From Ruminococcus sp. HUN007 (GTDB lineage Bacteria; Bacillota; Clostridia; Oscillospirales; Ruminococcaceae): a stretch of 64,000 bases of DNA. Both the position numbers and the translations under genes were made by a program. The stretch is from NCBI RefSeq assembly GCF_000712055.1, contig NZ_JOOA01000001.1:744001-808000 (forward strand), in the 5' to 3' direction. The notes under the pieces were generated by a model. That model made no database searches. It was not told where the DNA came from and saw only the letters and a program-made list of their open reading frames with translations. Below, one piece after another: positions 38,304 through 47,702 of this stretch. How positions within the stretch are numbered: the stretch's first letter is position 1; the number at the start of each line of letters is the position of its first letter.

Positions 38304-39986
38304 TCAATCCGAATAGAAAGCTACCTTGAGCACCTCTTCCGGTGTCGTGATACCTCTCCTTACAAGCTCTATTGCACTCTGTCCGAGCGTTTTCATCCCC
38401 TGATGTTCCACTGCGTAGTTGAACATATCCTGACTGTCTGCTCCGGCCGTTATCATTCTCTTAAGAGTCTTGTCAATAATTACCATCTCATGAATGGAAA
38501 CTCGTCCCTTATAGCCGGTATTGTTGCAGACGTGGCAGCCATGTCCTTTCTTGATCACCTTTATATCCGGTCCGATCACCGCACTTTCCTCCGGTGTCGG
38601 TTCACATTCGTAGGCACAGTTAAGGCATACCTTACGTACCAGTCGCTGTGCGACTACGCCTACCAGTGAGTTGGCTACCAGATACGGTGCAAGTCCCATA
38701 TCTTCCAGTCGTACGATGGAAGATATCGCATCGTTTGTATGAAGTGTCGACACAACAAGATGTCCCGTGATAGCCGCTTTTACCGAGATCTCGGCTGTTT
38801 CGGCATCTCGTGTTTCACCGAGCATGATAACGTCCGGATCCTGACGGAGGAGGGCACGGAGGCCGACTCCGAAAGTGAGTCCTGCCGGAACGTTTACTGA
38901 CATCTGGTTGATCTTCGGAAGGCTTCGTTCAACCGGATCCTCGATCGTTGAAATGTTTACCGGTCTCTTTGCAAGATACTCGAGCACCATGTAAAGTGTT
39001 GTCGTCTTACCTGAACCTGTCGGTCCGGTTATATAGATAATTCCGTTCGGAGACGAAAGCATCTTCATTATCTTTTCATATGCCTCCGGCTCCATGCCGA
39101 AATGTCCTGCCTTGTCGATTGCCGTATCGGTGGACAGATAACGCATTACGACCTTTTCCCCGAATATAGTCGGAATGCATGAAATACGTACCGATATATC
39201 AAAACCCTCGACCTTGGTCTTGAAGTTACCGTCCTGCGGAACACGCTTTTCAGCAATGTCCAGGTTACCCATGATCTTTATACGGGCTACAACTGATGAA
39301 TGGAGGTTCTTGGCCAGGGTAACGTATTCAACGATCTGGCCGTCGATTCTCATTCGTACCTGCGTATAGGTCTCGAAAGGCTCAATGTGGATATCGGATG
39401 CACCGGCACTGTATCCTCTTGCAAGAAGTGAGTTTACGAGCTTGATTACCGGTACTTCGTCTTCACCTTCCTCCAGTTCGATGGAAGGTACTTCAACGTC
39501 TTCAACTGAAGTATTTGCCTGCTTGGCAGCCAGTCGTGCACCTACTTCGGCATAAGTCTGGTCGATGAGTCGCTTTATCGTGTCAGTTTCAGCAAGATAG
39601 ATCTCAAGCGGCATGCCGACGATCTGACGTATGTCTTCCTGTGCGTAGAAGTTGAGCGGATCGGACATTGCGATCTGAAACCTGTTGTCGCGCTCTGAAA
39701 GCGGCAGCACATTATACTTGACAGCAAGCGGTTTCGGAATCTTTTCAGCCGCACCGAAGTCAGTAACATAGTCGTCAAAATTGATCATAGGAAGTTCAAG
39801 TTTTCTTCCCAGACTTTCAAGTACCTGACGCTCAGTTACGAATCCCAGTTCCTGAAGAAGCGCACCAAGTCGCTTACCTTTTCCGGCATCGGTCTTCTGA
39901 TAGTCAAGTGCCTGTTTTATGTGATCATCGGTAATATATCCGTACTCTTTGAGCACCTCACCGATAGGTATGTTCTTCATTGCCAT
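38304..39986 (-). CDS. pilB: PilB/GspE-type pilus assembly ATPase
   Basis: 560 residues. The N-terminal MshEN-type domain (IGEVLKEYGYITDDHIKQAL) may bind c-di-GMP in some relatives. The C-terminal hexameric ATPase domain has Walker A GPTGSGKT at about residue 317, an Asp box, Walker B VIMLGETRDAET and the His box STLHTNDA. A zinc tetracysteine CLNC...CHVC lies at about 453-485. It powers pilin polymerisation at the inner face of the membrane. No PilT retraction ATPase is present in the window. ATG 39986 follows GGGAGG at slightly long spacing. The gene is followed within 25 bp by giant pilin copy 2. Confidence 0.95.
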   Translation of the reverse strand: MAMKNIPIGEVLKEYGYITDDHIKQALDYQKTDAGKGKRLGALLQELGFVTERQVLESLGRKLELPMINFDDYVTDFGAAEKIPKPLAVKYNVLPLSERDNRFQIAMSDPLNFYAQEDIRQIVGMPLEIYLAETDTIKRLIDQTYAEVGARLAAKQANTSVEDVEVPSIELEEGEDEVPVIKLVNSLLARGYSAGASDIHIEPFETYTQVRMRIDGQIVEYVTLAKNLHSSVVARIKIMGNLDIAEKRVPQDGNFKTKVEGFDISVRISCIPTIFGEKVVMRYLSTDTAIDKAGHFGMEPEAYEKIMKMLSSPNGIIYITGPTGSGKTTTLYMVLEYLAKRPVNISTIEDPVERSLPKINQMSVNVPAGLTFGVGLRALLRQDPDVIMLGETRDAETAEISVKAAITGHLVVSTLHTNDAISSIVRLEDMGLAPYLVANSLVGVVAQRLVRKVCLNCAYECEPTPEESAVIGPDIKVIKKGHGCHVCNNTGYKGRVSIHEMVIIDKTLKRMITAGADSQDMFNYAVEHQGMKTLGQSAIELVRRGITTPEEVLKVAFYSD

Positions 39987-40029
39987 ATTTCAGTGTTTTC
40001 CTCCCTGATTATTCTTTCCCGGTTTTTCC

Positions 40030-40743
40030 TCACCAGATATATGTATAAAAGATCTCTATATTACCGATATTATCTGAAATATCATTACCGATATCTATAT
40101 GATCCTTTAATTTCTCATTCAGAATTGGTATGCTGCCGGACTTTTCATAAAATACTTCGTCGTCGCGTTCGATGGTAACGGAAAATTCTATTGTATCTGC
40201 TCCGCTTACATATTTTTTAAAAGAAACAACACAGTCACATCCGTTCATCGTGCTTTTAAATGCATTTTCGTTTGTTCCTGTGCCTTCTCCGGATTCCTTT
40301 TTTCCGTAAATATATACGTCATCAGCATTTATTCCTTTTCTCTTTACAGACATTTTTTTCCTGTCTGCTTTGATTTTCTCATAGTAAGGTACTATAACAA
40401 AATCAGGATCCGGAATACTGCCTGATTCGTTCGGTTCCGTTATCACCTGTACAGCATCGTCACCTTCACCGATAAGAGAAAGCATACTATCCTTATTATT
40501 TATATCGACACTTTGATCAATTTTTAAAGCTGTAGCATATGACAAATGGTCATAAATATAGTTATAGACATTGTTGCCGTTATTCTGAGCTGCACGCCTT
40601 ACTGCGCTGCGCCCGAATATATCGAAGGTAACCATTATAACGCCCGAAGCAACTGCTATAAGTATTGTCATTATAACAAGCGAGGTCATGACCTCCACAA
40701 GGGTAAAACCCTTAAATCTTTTTTTCTTCAATGCTGCTTTCAT
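40030..40743 (-). CDS. Prepilin-type minor pilin (PilW/GspJ-like position)
   Basis: About 237 residues from ATG 40743, which has GGGGGGAT directly upstream; a longer frame to 40785 lacks such support. KGFTLVEVMTSLVIMTILIAV is interrupted by no charge except Glu +5, a standard prepilin leader and helix. The rest is a soluble head with no recognised domain. It lies between another minor pilin and pilB. Likely a pilus-initiating or minor pilin processed by a prepilin peptidase encoded elsewhere. Confidence 0.85.
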   Translation of the reverse strand: MKAALKKKRFKGFTLVEVMTSLVIMTILIAVASGVIMVTFDIFGRSAVRRAAQNNGNNVYNYIYDHLSYATALKIDQSVDINNKDSMLSLIGEGDDAVQVITEPNESGSIPDPDFVIVPYYEKIKADRKKMSVKRKGINADDVYIYGKKESGEGTGTNENAFKSTMNGCDCVVSFKKYVSGADTIEFSVTIERDDEVFYEKSGSIPILNEKLKDHIDIGNDISDNIGNIEIFYTYIW

Positions 40744-40781
40744 TCTATCCCCCCGCCCGTATCTGAAACGCTGACAACGAA

Positions 40782-41207
40782 TCATTTTTTCGGAAGATAC
40801 ATCTGATATTCTATATCATTGTATTCTGCTTCTATAAGTTCTGCATCAACAGAATTATCATCCTTTATCACATTTGTTACAACAGCCGTCACATCAGCTC
40901 CTCCGGCTACCTGACTGTAAACTATCTGGTTTACATCATACTTAACCTGTACTTCAGTTACTGGTGCAGCTGCTCCTTCGGCAGGATTTTCGACCTTGTT
41001 TCTTGCTTCCTCCAGCATGCTTACAGCCGGACCGTCAGCATTTCTGAGATCCACTCCGCGCTGTGAAAAATTCGCCGAAGCACTTACTCCCATATATGCA
41101 ATTACCGTTACGATGATTATTATCGCCATTCCTACAGTTACTTCAATAAGAGTCATACCGCAAAGCACTGCTGATCTTTTTCGTGAACTACATAATGGTA
41201 TGTTCAT
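40782..41207 (-). CDS. Prepilin-type minor pilin (PilV/GspI-like)
   Basis: About 141 residues from ATG 41207 (AGAGGTCA ribosome site). CGMTLIEVTVGMAIIIIV is a prepilin leader with Met rather than Phe at +1, which is common in minor pilins of the GspI/PilV type. The head is short and Val-rich. It is 38 bp upstream of the next pilin gene and about 50 bp downstream of the PilX-like gene, in one operon. Confidence 0.82.
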   Translation of the reverse strand: MNIPLCSSRKRSAVLCGMTLIEVTVGMAIIIIVTVIAYMGVSASANFSQRGVDLRNADGPAVSMLEEARNKVENPAEGAAAPVTEVQVKYDVNQIVYSQVAGGADVTAVVTNVIKDDNSVDAELIEAEYNDIEYQMYLPKK

Positions 41208-41259
41208 AAGTGACCTCTGGTTTTTCCGTAGTTTTAAAGCTACGGATAACTTTATATTA

Positions 41260-41757
41260 TTAGTTAGTGGCATATCCATCAAACCCCCAGGTTTTACCCA
41301 TGTTATCATATCTCATTATTCCGGTCAGAGTTCTGTTCATATAACCTGCTTCCGCATATGATTTCAATGAAATCACTTCATCACCGGCACGTTCTATCAG
41401 TACTGTTACTTCATTCCCGTCAAAATCAAATGTTACTTCAAGTTTTTTCTCTTCGGGAGCTTCGCCTCCGTCATATGTGCCGTCTTCTCTTTTACCTGTC
41501 TGTGAAGAAATGACATAGTTCAATATACTGTCACCGCTGCCGCCTTCAGCTCCCACAAGATTTCCTTTTATTATCATATCCGCCGTAAGTTCAATGCCGG
41601 ATCTGGCATAGTACTCTGCTCGTCTGGCTGCTATGTTGTTTATTTCCTCTTCAGCATAGGCCTTATTCAGTGCAAGCAGCCCGGTTAGCACGAAGACCAC
41701 AATGAGCAGTGCGCACACTGACCAGAGCAGGGCTGAGCCTTTTAGTTTCTTTTTCAT
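41260..41757 (-). CDS. PilX-like type IV pilus minor component
   Basis: About 165 residues from ATG 41757 (GGGGGT upstream). The start MKKKLKGSALLWSVCALL has the GSALL form of PilX/GspK-like N-termini, followed by a hydrophobic helix and an EEEINNIAARRAEYYARSG helix that is typical of PilX N-terminal regions. The head is beta-rich with no further motif. A hairpin AGCGCAGGG/CCCTGCGCT sits in the 85-bp gap after pilO and may tune operon expression. Confidence 0.72.
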   Translation of the reverse strand: MKKKLKGSALLWSVCALLIVVFVLTGLLALNKAYAEEEINNIAARRAEYYARSGIELTADMIIKGNLVGAEGGSGDSILNYVISSQTGKREDGTYDGGEAPEEKKLEVTFDFDGNEVTVLIERAGDEVISLKSYAEAGYMNRTLTGIMRYDNMGKTWGFDGYATN

Positions 41758-41842
41758 ATTATAAATACCCCCATACACAAGCAGCGCAGGGAGATGAACA
41801 TTTTCCCTGCGCTGTTTACGGCAGGGTCCCCCGTCCTGCTGA

Positions 41843-42685
41843 TCAGTTCTGTGCCGATACAAGGTCGAAGCTTCTGTCGTACATGTGTACTCTTATTCCG
41901 ACGCCTGCCTTGTATATTGAATTGTCTATTATGCTGTCTGTCTTTTTGATGTTTCCGATAGTCGGAAGTGATTTTTCATTGTCACCTTCAGCAGAACCAC
42001 TGTCTCCGGATGCTGTACTTTCGTTTTCCTGTTCCCCGGAATTTTCAGCTTCATCGGCTGCGATAAGTGCATCAATGTCACCGCTGTTGAAATAGAAGCG
42101 GCTGATCTCCATTCCCTTCAGACTGTGTATGTGTCTTAAAAATCCGATTATGTCGCTGTATTTGCCTGAAATGTTGTAGTAGATCTCGCGCGAGCACTCA
42201 CCGGTGTCATATTCCAGTGAAACGTAGTCTCCCTCATCGGAAACCACTCTGCCGCCTCTCGGATACATTGAAATGGATGAATATCCTTCAACGCTGTCCT
42301 CGTTTTCCTTGTCAACTGCACATTCAACCCGTACCTTTTCCTTTTCAAGCTTTTCGATCTGTGAAGACTCGATGGAAAGATGATGTGCAACGAGCATGTC
42401 GGTAAGGAGCTTGTCCTGCGCACTGTTACTCATTACCTCGCGGAGCTCGGAGCGCTTTTTATGAAGTTCTGCCTTGGCTTCCTCATAAGAAATGTTATCA
42501 ATGCTGTATACTGCAGCAAGCATCTTCATGTCGGCATAGACAAGTGACATGCTTGAGACCTTGTCATTCAGAGTTTTCTTTTTCTCAATAAGCGGACGGT
42601 AAAAATACTGTACTGCTATTACAAGTATAAGTACAACTACAAGAACGATAAGTGTTATCATCTGTTTTTTAGTAATGTTTTTCAT
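41843..42685 (-). CDS. pilO: PilO-like pilus alignment protein
   Basis: About 280 residues. One N-terminal membrane helix (residues 10-28), then a coiled coil (about 30-80) and a C-terminal alpha/beta domain with an acidic Ser/Glu-rich insertion near residue 220. Order after PilM and PilN supports PilO, which with PilN links the cytoplasmic PilM to the assembly platform. The ATG overlaps the pilN stop by one base (TGATG). Confidence 0.8.
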   Translation of the reverse strand: MKNITKKQMITLIVLVVVLILVIAVQYFYRPLIEKKKTLNDKVSSMSLVYADMKMLAAVYSIDNISYEEAKAELHKKRSELREVMSNSAQDKLLTDMLVAHHLSIESSQIEKLEKEKVRVECAVDKENEDSVEGYSSISMYPRGGRVVSDEGDYVSLEYDTGECSREIYYNISGKYSDIIGFLRHIHSLKGMEISRFYFNSGDIDALIAADEAENSGEQENESTASGDSGSAEGDNEKSLPTIGNIKKTDSIIDNSIYKAGVGIRVHMYDRSFDLVSAQN

Positions 42686-43371
42686 CACTCATCATCCCCC
42701 GTTTCTTCAGTTTCTCCGGCTTCCTCATTTTCCCCGTCTTCTTCGCCGGAATCTTCAGTTGTAAACGACTTGTATGTCGGAGTATCATCCTCAGTTTTAA
42801 AATATCCTGTTGCCGAAAAAGCATAGACATTACCCTGACGGTTATATCCGGTATAGTTTACATAACTGAAAATGCCTTTGTTTTCAAGCTCACTGACAAA
42901 TCCGGATGCATTTTCCGCATCTTTCGCTTCACCGTTTATGAAAACTATTCCCTGATCATAGGAAATATTTTTTATCCATGTATCTTCACCGCGGCAGTCA
43001 AGTATTTTTTTGATAAGATCAATATCCAGTTCAGCAGTTTCCTTGTTTTTCTGCTCAATGGTATCCATGTTGGAAATGAATTTTTCGGAAATGAGTGTCA
43101 GAACTTCGTTTTCATATTCGAGCTGGGTCACGTTGAAAGTCTGCTCGGCTGCGTCTTCGGAATAAATCTTGCTGTAAAGATCGTCATACTGTTTCTGAAC
43201 GCTTCTGGTCTGGAAGAACAGTATCAGGTAAACGCCGGTCAGAACTGCGAACAGCGCAGATCCGTACAGTACATACAGCGTCTTTTTATTCAGCTGTTTT
43301 CGTGTGGATTTTCCCACGGCCTTTTCGTACTGCTCGAAAAGGTTAATGTTTTTCTTTTTCATTTTCCTCAT
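42685..43371 (-). CDS. pilN: PilN-like pilus alignment protein
   Basis: About 228 residues from ATG 43371, with GGGGTG upstream. The N-terminal KKKNINLFEQYEKAV segment resembles the PilM-binding INLL-type peptide of PilN. One membrane helix follows at about 30-50, then a coiled coil and a ferredoxin-like domain. The tail is strongly acidic (runs of Glu/Gly). Position between pilM and pilO supports the call. Confidence 0.82.
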   Translation of the reverse strand: MRKMKKKNINLFEQYEKAVGKSTRKQLNKKTLYVLYGSALFAVLTGVYLILFFQTRSVQKQYDDLYSKIYSEDAAEQTFNVTQLEYENEVLTLISEKFISNMDTIEQKNKETAELDIDLIKKILDCRGEDTWIKNISYDQGIVFINGEAKDAENASGFVSELENKGIFSYVNYTGYNRQGNVYAFSATGYFKTEDDTPTYKSFTTEDSGEEDGENEEAGETEETGDDE

Positions 43372-43384
43372 AGTGCGCACCCCG

Positions 43385-44269
43385 TTATAAACTTATAAGA
43401 TTCCCTATAGCATAAACAAAGTCATTTACATTTTCAGTTCCCTTATACTTTATTTCATCAGGAGGCGAAGCCGCTGATACATTTACCCCGACAGCGTCTG
43501 CCAGCTGATGATAGAAATCGTGTCCTTCAGGAAGAAATCCGCTGAAGTAGAAATCAGTAATGTCGTGATTGGTTTTTTCAGACTTGTTGAACTGTACAAG
43601 GTTCAGCAGTACTCTGACTATCTCATCGAAAAGTTCTTCCTTGCTGTTGAGGTCGGCCATGAGTCTGACTCTTCTTGAAAAGCGGTAGTTGCCTTCAACG
43701 AAAAGTGCAAGCGTAAGCGTGTTCTTGTCCATTACGGCATAAACAAATGTCTCTTCAAAAAGTTTGTTTATGTTCATGATATATTTTATCATGCAAGCAA
43801 GCGAGATATCGATGGAATCGATCTTAAGACCGACCGACTGGAAAAGTTCAATGTATTCCGCAAGGAATTCACGTTCAACCATTGTGGCAAGCACCGTAGC
43901 ACCGCCGGATTCATTCTTCTGATCGAGAACCATGTAGTCGGTTATCATTGTCTCACGGTTTTCAGTTTCCTGAAAGCTGTCTGCAATGATCATCAAAAGA
44001 CTTTTCTGGTCACGGAGCATCGGCACGTCGATGAGCTTTGTCATAACGCTCGTTCCGTCAATAACTATGCTCACGCTTTTTGAATCTATACCCGCATTTT
44101 CAAGGCTCTGCTTAAGTGCTGCCGGATCTGTTATGACACCGTTGATTATACATCCTTCAGGGATATCCGTTTCGCTTATGCTCTGAACATTCACCTTCTG
44201 TCCGACTGCATTCCCCTTTATAACATGTATTGATCCGTTTGAAATGAAAACTGATGTTTTTACTCCCAT
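43385..44269 (-). CDS. pilM: PilM-like actin-fold pilus protein
   Basis: 294 residues with an actin-like ATPase fold: the start [18 protein letters not shown], a [16 protein letters not shown] strand pair and a phosphate-2-like [16 protein letters not shown] segment. PilM binds the N-terminal peptide of PilN at the membrane. The start codon lies immediately after the pilC stop, with GGAGG inside the pilC end, so translation is coupled. Confidence 0.83.
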   Translation of the reverse strand: MGVKTSVFISNGSIHVIKGNAVGQKVNVQSISETDIPEGCIINGVITDPAALKQSLENAGIDSKSVSIVIDGTSVMTKLIDVPMLRDQKSLLMIIADSFQETENRETMITDYMVLDQKNESGGATVLATMVEREFLAEYIELFQSVGLKIDSIDISLACMIKYIMNINKLFEETFVYAVMDKNTLTLALFVEGNYRFSRRVRLMADLNSKEELFDEIVRVLLNLVQFNKSEKTNHDITDFYFSGFLPEGHDFYHQLADAVGVNVSAASPPDEIKYKGTENVNDFVYAIGNLISL

Positions 44270-44270
44270 A

Positions 44271-45530
44271 TCATATTTCCTCCCAATCCGAAATATCCTT
44301 TGTTACAACAGCCTGCGACTCGAGTCCGGCACCCGGATCGGATGACTTTTCAATGTTGCTGTACATACTGAATATCGGAAGCATTACTGAGCCGATGACT
44401 ACAAGTACAAGACCTGCAAGAATTACGATCATTACCGGCTGCATTATTGTTATGAGCTTGTTTATGGCAGCCTGCGACTCGTACTCGTAGGAATCGGCTG
44501 TGCTGTTGAGCATCTTGTCAAGCATACCGGTCTCTTCACCGACTTCAACGGTCTGTGAAAGCTTGATGTCAAATCCGTCAATGTTCTTTATCGACTCGGA
44601 AAGCGTGTTACCTGAACGGACACTTTTTATAACGTCATCGAACTGCTCTCTTATATAATAGTTGGTGACTGTCTTTTTTGAAAGTGAAAGGCTGTCAACA
44701 ATATTGATACCGCTGGCGTAAAGTGAAGCAAGCGTTCTGCCGAAACGTGCTGTATGGATGATCTTTATAAGCGGGCTTATCTTCGGTATTTTGACGCTTA
44801 ATTTGTCGATCTGGTATTTTACCGGATAAAGCTGCAGGATAAATCCGATTATCATTACCGAGATAACCGAAAGAAGTGCAACTATGATCACATTTTCACG
44901 GATGAAAGTACTTAAGTTCATTACTACCCTTGTGATAGCCGGTACTTCCATACCATCGAAAAGTTCAAAGAATTCCGGAAGTACGAAGGTGAAAAGTCCC
45001 ATCATTACGACTACTATGAGTACGAGAAGGATTATAGGATACGTCAGTGCGCTTTTTACTGCACCCGTCATTCTGTATTCCTTTTCGTAGTGGACCGCCA
45101 TCTTGTCGAAGGTCTGTGCTATGCTTCCGCTTTCCTCACCTGCTCTTATCATGTTTACGAGCATATCAGGAAACATTCTGCCCTGCATTTCCATCGCATC
45201 TGAAAGCGGAACGCCTCGCTTTATCTGTGTGGTAATGTTTGTGTACGCTTTTTTCAGCTTCGGTTCAATGTCACGTCCGCTGATTATAGTAAAGGAACGA
45301 ACGACTGATACGCCTGAGTTCAGAAGTGAACCAAGTTCACGGCACAGTTCAGAAAGTTCGTTTGCCTTGAGTTTTCGTCCGAAAGTATCGCTTGCCTTTT
45401 CATCAAAGCTGATGAGAAAGAGCTTCTGCTGCTTAAGTGCATCACGAAGCTGTTCAGGTGAGCCTGTAGTTATCTGCCCTTTGGTTATCTTACCGTCCAT
45501 GGTGGACGCTTTGTAATGGTAAACTGCCAT
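44271..45530 (-). CDS. pilC: PilC/GspF-type inner-membrane platform protein
   Basis: 419 residues with two GspF repeats. Each has a cytoplasmic helical bundle (first [16 protein letters not shown]; second [19 protein letters not shown]) ending in membrane helices, with three membrane helices overall near residues 170-190, 220-240 and 370-395. It begins [12 protein letters not shown], the usual start of this family. It is the platform that couples PilB to pilin assembly. ATG 45530 follows AGGGGATGGG. A partial terminator lies between it and the major pilin upstream. Confidence 0.93.
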   Translation of the reverse strand: MAVYHYKASTMDGKITKGQITTGSPEQLRDALKQQKLFLISFDEKASDTFGRKLKANELSELCRELGSLLNSGVSVVRSFTIISGRDIEPKLKKAYTNITTQIKRGVPLSDAMEMQGRMFPDMLVNMIRAGEESGSIAQTFDKMAVHYEKEYRMTGAVKSALTYPIILLVLIVVVMMGLFTFVLPEFFELFDGMEVPAITRVVMNLSTFIRENVIIVALLSVISVMIIGFILQLYPVKYQIDKLSVKIPKISPLIKIIHTARFGRTLASLYASGINIVDSLSLSKKTVTNYYIREQFDDVIKSVRSGNTLSESIKNIDGFDIKLSQTVEVGEETGMLDKMLNSTADSYEYESQAAINKLITIMQPVMIVILAGLVLVVIGSVMLPIFSMYSNIEKSSDPGAGLESQAVVTKDISDWEEI

Positions 45531-45691
45531 AATCCCATCCCCTGATAATCTGTTTTTTTCACATTCCTGTTTGTTTTTCTAAGAATAAATATTTCCTTAA
45601 TGGTGCTTCTGTAAAATTTCCTGTCATCCAAATTCAAACTAATTGCACCATAAATGTTTATATACGCTAATTTCCTATAAAACAGTTCAAG

Positions 45692-45722
45692 CATTCAGCA
45701 CTCAAATGAAGTGCTGAATGCT
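45692..45722 (-). terminator. Partial terminator between the major pilin and pilC
   Basis: Stem CATTCAGCACT/AGTGCTGAATG, followed on the minus strand by CTTGAACTGTTTT. It probably lets some transcription through, so pilin is made in excess over assembly proteins. No clear promoter was found in the remaining 45540-45690. Confidence 0.65.
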
Positions 45723-45781
45723 TGTTTGTTTCAGTTATTTATTAGAGGTAAAAATGAAGTAAAAATCGTGTTGCATTAATC

Positions 45782-46303
45782 TCATGGATTTGCTGGTGCT
45801 GCTGGAGCTGTATAACCTTCATCATTAGCTTCTTTACCTACGAAGAATTCTCCATCTTTATAATAAACCTGAACGTTGCTAGCGGTTGTATACTTAATTT
45901 CAATAATCTTCGCCTTAGAATCATCATCAAAAGTAACTTCATCTAATTTTGCCTTAGTGGTATCAACATCAGCTAAAGTTAATATCTTATTACCAAAATC
46001 CTTAGCAAATGCTTTATCTGTTGTTGAAGTACCGCTTTTTAAACCATCCGTACCATGCAAACCATACTCTTCACTTGCCAGCGTCTGAGCTGCTGTGAGA
46101 ACATTTCTTGCTTCAGCGACTGCGGTTCTTTCCTTAGCCTTATCGATGTACCCCGTAAGTGCCGGAATCATTGCTGCTGCGAGAATTGCGAGAATTACGA
46201 GTACAACGATGATTTCAACGAGTGTGAAACCTTTAAGTGCCCGTCGGCCGTTCCTGCGGTTTTCGTTCATCTTAGCCATTGTTTTGCCCATAAACTTTTT
46301 CAT
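45782..46303 (-). CDS. Major type IV pilin (prepilin)
   Basis: 173 residues. A basic leader ending RRALKG precedes FTLVEIIVVLVILAILAAA, a consensus class IV pilin helix with Glu +5. The mature protein is about 148 residues, Ala/Thr/Lys-rich, with YIDKAKERTAVAEARN after the helix as in Gram-positive pilins, and a C-terminal APAAPANP tail. It has its own perfect promoter (TTGACA-17-TATAAT) and AAAGGTGG ribosome site, fitting an abundant structural subunit. Confidence 0.93.
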   Translation of the reverse strand: MKKFMGKTMAKMNENRRNGRRALKGFTLVEIIVVLVILAILAAAMIPALTGYIDKAKERTAVAEARNVLTAAQTLASEEYGLHGTDGLKSGTSTTDKAFAKDFGNKILTLADVDTTKAKLDEVTFDDDSKAKIIEIKYTTASNVQVYYKDGEFFVGKEANDEGYTAPAAPANP

Positions 46304-46375
46304 AAAAAATCCACCTTTCTTAAAATAAAAAATTAAAATTTTACTTTGAGATATAATCCCTTATCTCATGATCTT

Positions 46376-46404
46376 ATTATAGCACCTTCTCCGCTCATTG
46401 TCAA
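46376..46404 (-). promoter_or_regulatory. Perfect consensus promoter of the major pilin
   Basis: Minus-strand TTGACA (46404-46399), 17-bp spacer, TATAAT (46381-46376), leader of about 65 nt. The stretch 46405-46605 upstream is AT-rich with no gene I can support. Confidence 0.9.
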
Positions 46405-46635
46405 TAGTTTATCTAAAAAAATATAATATTCATTTCACTTTTTTGTGAAAATAAATAAATTCGAACCACTGATTATAAGCAACAATACTGTAAAAGATTT
46501 ATTAAAGCGGTTTTTTTATGATTTTTATTGAAAAAACATATGATTTTTGAAGGAAAATTCATTTTATTACGGGCATCAGGATTACCCGAAGCGTCTGTAA
46601 AAATGGTTGACTGCATTCAGCAGTCAATTATAACT

Positions 46636-46659
46636 GCGGGCGTCCGTATGGACGCCCGC
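46636..46659 (-). terminator. Terminator-like hairpin after the 46669 gene
   Basis: Perfect 10-bp stem GCGGGCGTCC/GGACGCCCGC with a 4-nt loop. On the minus strand AGTTATAATTG follows; the U-run is poor. A second small hairpin TTGACTGC/GCAGTCAA follows. Confidence 0.6.
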
Positions 46660-46668
46660 TACCTTTTA

Positions 46669-46941
46669 TTATGATACCTTACCGATTCCAATATACTTTT
46701 TGGTAAACTCAGTCTCTTCAAAAATAAGCTTTCCTTCAGAATCACGTTTTATCCATAGAACTACTGGCATAGGTGTTTCATCTAAAAGTCCGTTTTTACC
46801 CAGTTCTTTATCATAATGCTGAAGAACAAGATCATTCTTTCCCCAGCACTGAGAAAGTTTTCTGGCTTTTTCAAAGCTGAAGTTATTATCAATACAATAT
46901 CTCTCTATTTCATCAGACCATTCATCAAAAAGTTTACACAT
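46669..46941 (-). CDS. Small protein of unknown function, partner of the JAB-like gene
   Basis: About 90 residues from ATG 46941 (AAAGGTAG upstream); longer in-frame starts run into the neighbouring gene. The opening CKLFDEWSDEIERYC is helical, the middle contains KLSQCWGKND and the end is beta-rich (PVVLWIKRD). No known domain is recognised. It starts 7 bp after the JAB-like gene and is probably co-translated. Confidence 0.7.
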   Translation of the reverse strand: MCKLFDEWSDEIERYCIDNNFSFEKARKLSQCWGKNDLVLQHYDKELGKNGLLDETPMPVVLWIKRDSEGKLIFEETEFTKKYIGIGKVS

Positions 46942-46948
46942 AATATCA

Positions 46949-47416
46949 CTACCTTTCAAATGTACGAAATTCACCTTTTGAATTGTAAATAACACTCGTT
47001 TTATGAGCAAAGCATTCAAGTATGGCCTTATCACCAGCCGAAGCTATCAGGCAATTTGTATCAAAACCAGGATGTGTATGCCCGCTCCATTTATATCCTT
47101 CGCCAGCCAATCTTTCTGCTGCTTCAATATCAACATCAACCATTATTTCATTTCCTCTGATAACAAGCCTCTCCTGCCCCTTAGTAAACATTGCGTATTC
47201 ATGACCCGTTATCGCAGTCAAAGCAGAAAGATCGGTCATACTCACCTTTTCTTTTGATACGATTACGGAAGTATTCGGTTCCGGCAGCTGTTCCAAAATA
47301 GCCTTTTGCCTGTTATTTAGCTCTGTACCGAATGTAATGATGGCATTAGGGTTTCCTTTTCCTGTGTGTTTACGCTCAATTGGCGAATCTATTGAATTAA
47401 TTACTATTTTTCTCAC
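46949..47416 (-). CDS. JAB/MPN-like domain protein
   Basis: About 155 residues. The motif SGHTHPGFDTNCLIASAGDK at about 110-129 has the H-x-H...S-x-x-D pattern of JAMM metallo-isopeptidase-like folds, although the spacing (10 rather than 7) is unusual. The N-terminal SPIERKHTGKGNPNAI is reminiscent of the ends of phage head-morphogenesis proteins, so it may derive from a phage or effector protein. The GTG at 47416 lies almost on top of its only ribosome site (AGAGGAG), so the true start is uncertain. It forms a two-gene unit with the 90-residue gene that follows. Confidence 0.6.
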   Translation of the reverse strand: MRKIVINSIDSPIERKHTGKGNPNAIITFGTELNNRQKAILEQLPEPNTSVIVSKEKVSMTDLSALTAITGHEYAMFTKGQERLVIRGNEIMVDVDIEAAERLAGEGYKWSGHTHPGFDTNCLIASAGDKAILECFAHKTSVIYNSKGEFRTFER

Positions 47417-47515
47417 TCCTCTGTTATTATTATACCACTATTGTCATAATTGTCAACTATTATTTATGTGAAATATGAAAAGGGTAATTTGAGTATTTTG
47501 TATTTTTTAAAATTC

Positions 47516-47555
47516 AAAGGGAGAATACCCGCCGCGGCTAAAGTATTCTCCCTTT
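47516..47555 (-). terminator. Strong bidirectional hairpin terminator after the zeta-like gene
   Basis: Perfect 13-bp stem AAAGGGAGAATAC/GTATTCTCCCTTT; on the minus strand TTTGAATTTT follows. Confidence 0.75.
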
Positions 47556-47563
47556 ACGACTGA

Positions 47564-47700
47564 TTTATTATGTTGTCCGCCAACGACCGTTCCATACGCA
47601 CGGCTTTGATATCAGGTTTATTATGTTGCCTGCCAACGTCCGACCCACATGTTCGGAATTAGTATCGGATTTTTTTACGTGTCAGCCCACGTCAAACCGC
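47564..47700. repeat. Degenerate 53-bp tandem repeat, about 2.5 units
   Basis: Units begin TTTATTATGTTG at 47564 and 47617 and TTTTTTTACGTG at 47670, an exact 53-bp period. Each contains GCCAACG-like and CCNACGTC-like segments. It ends at the stop of the zeta-like gene. Not CRISPR: only partial identity and no spacer/repeat alternation. Confidence 0.6.
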
Positions 47701-47702
47701 TT

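Noticed and set aside
47564..47700. Possible CRISPR array
   Set aside because: Units are degenerate, tandem without unique spacers, and no cas genes are present.
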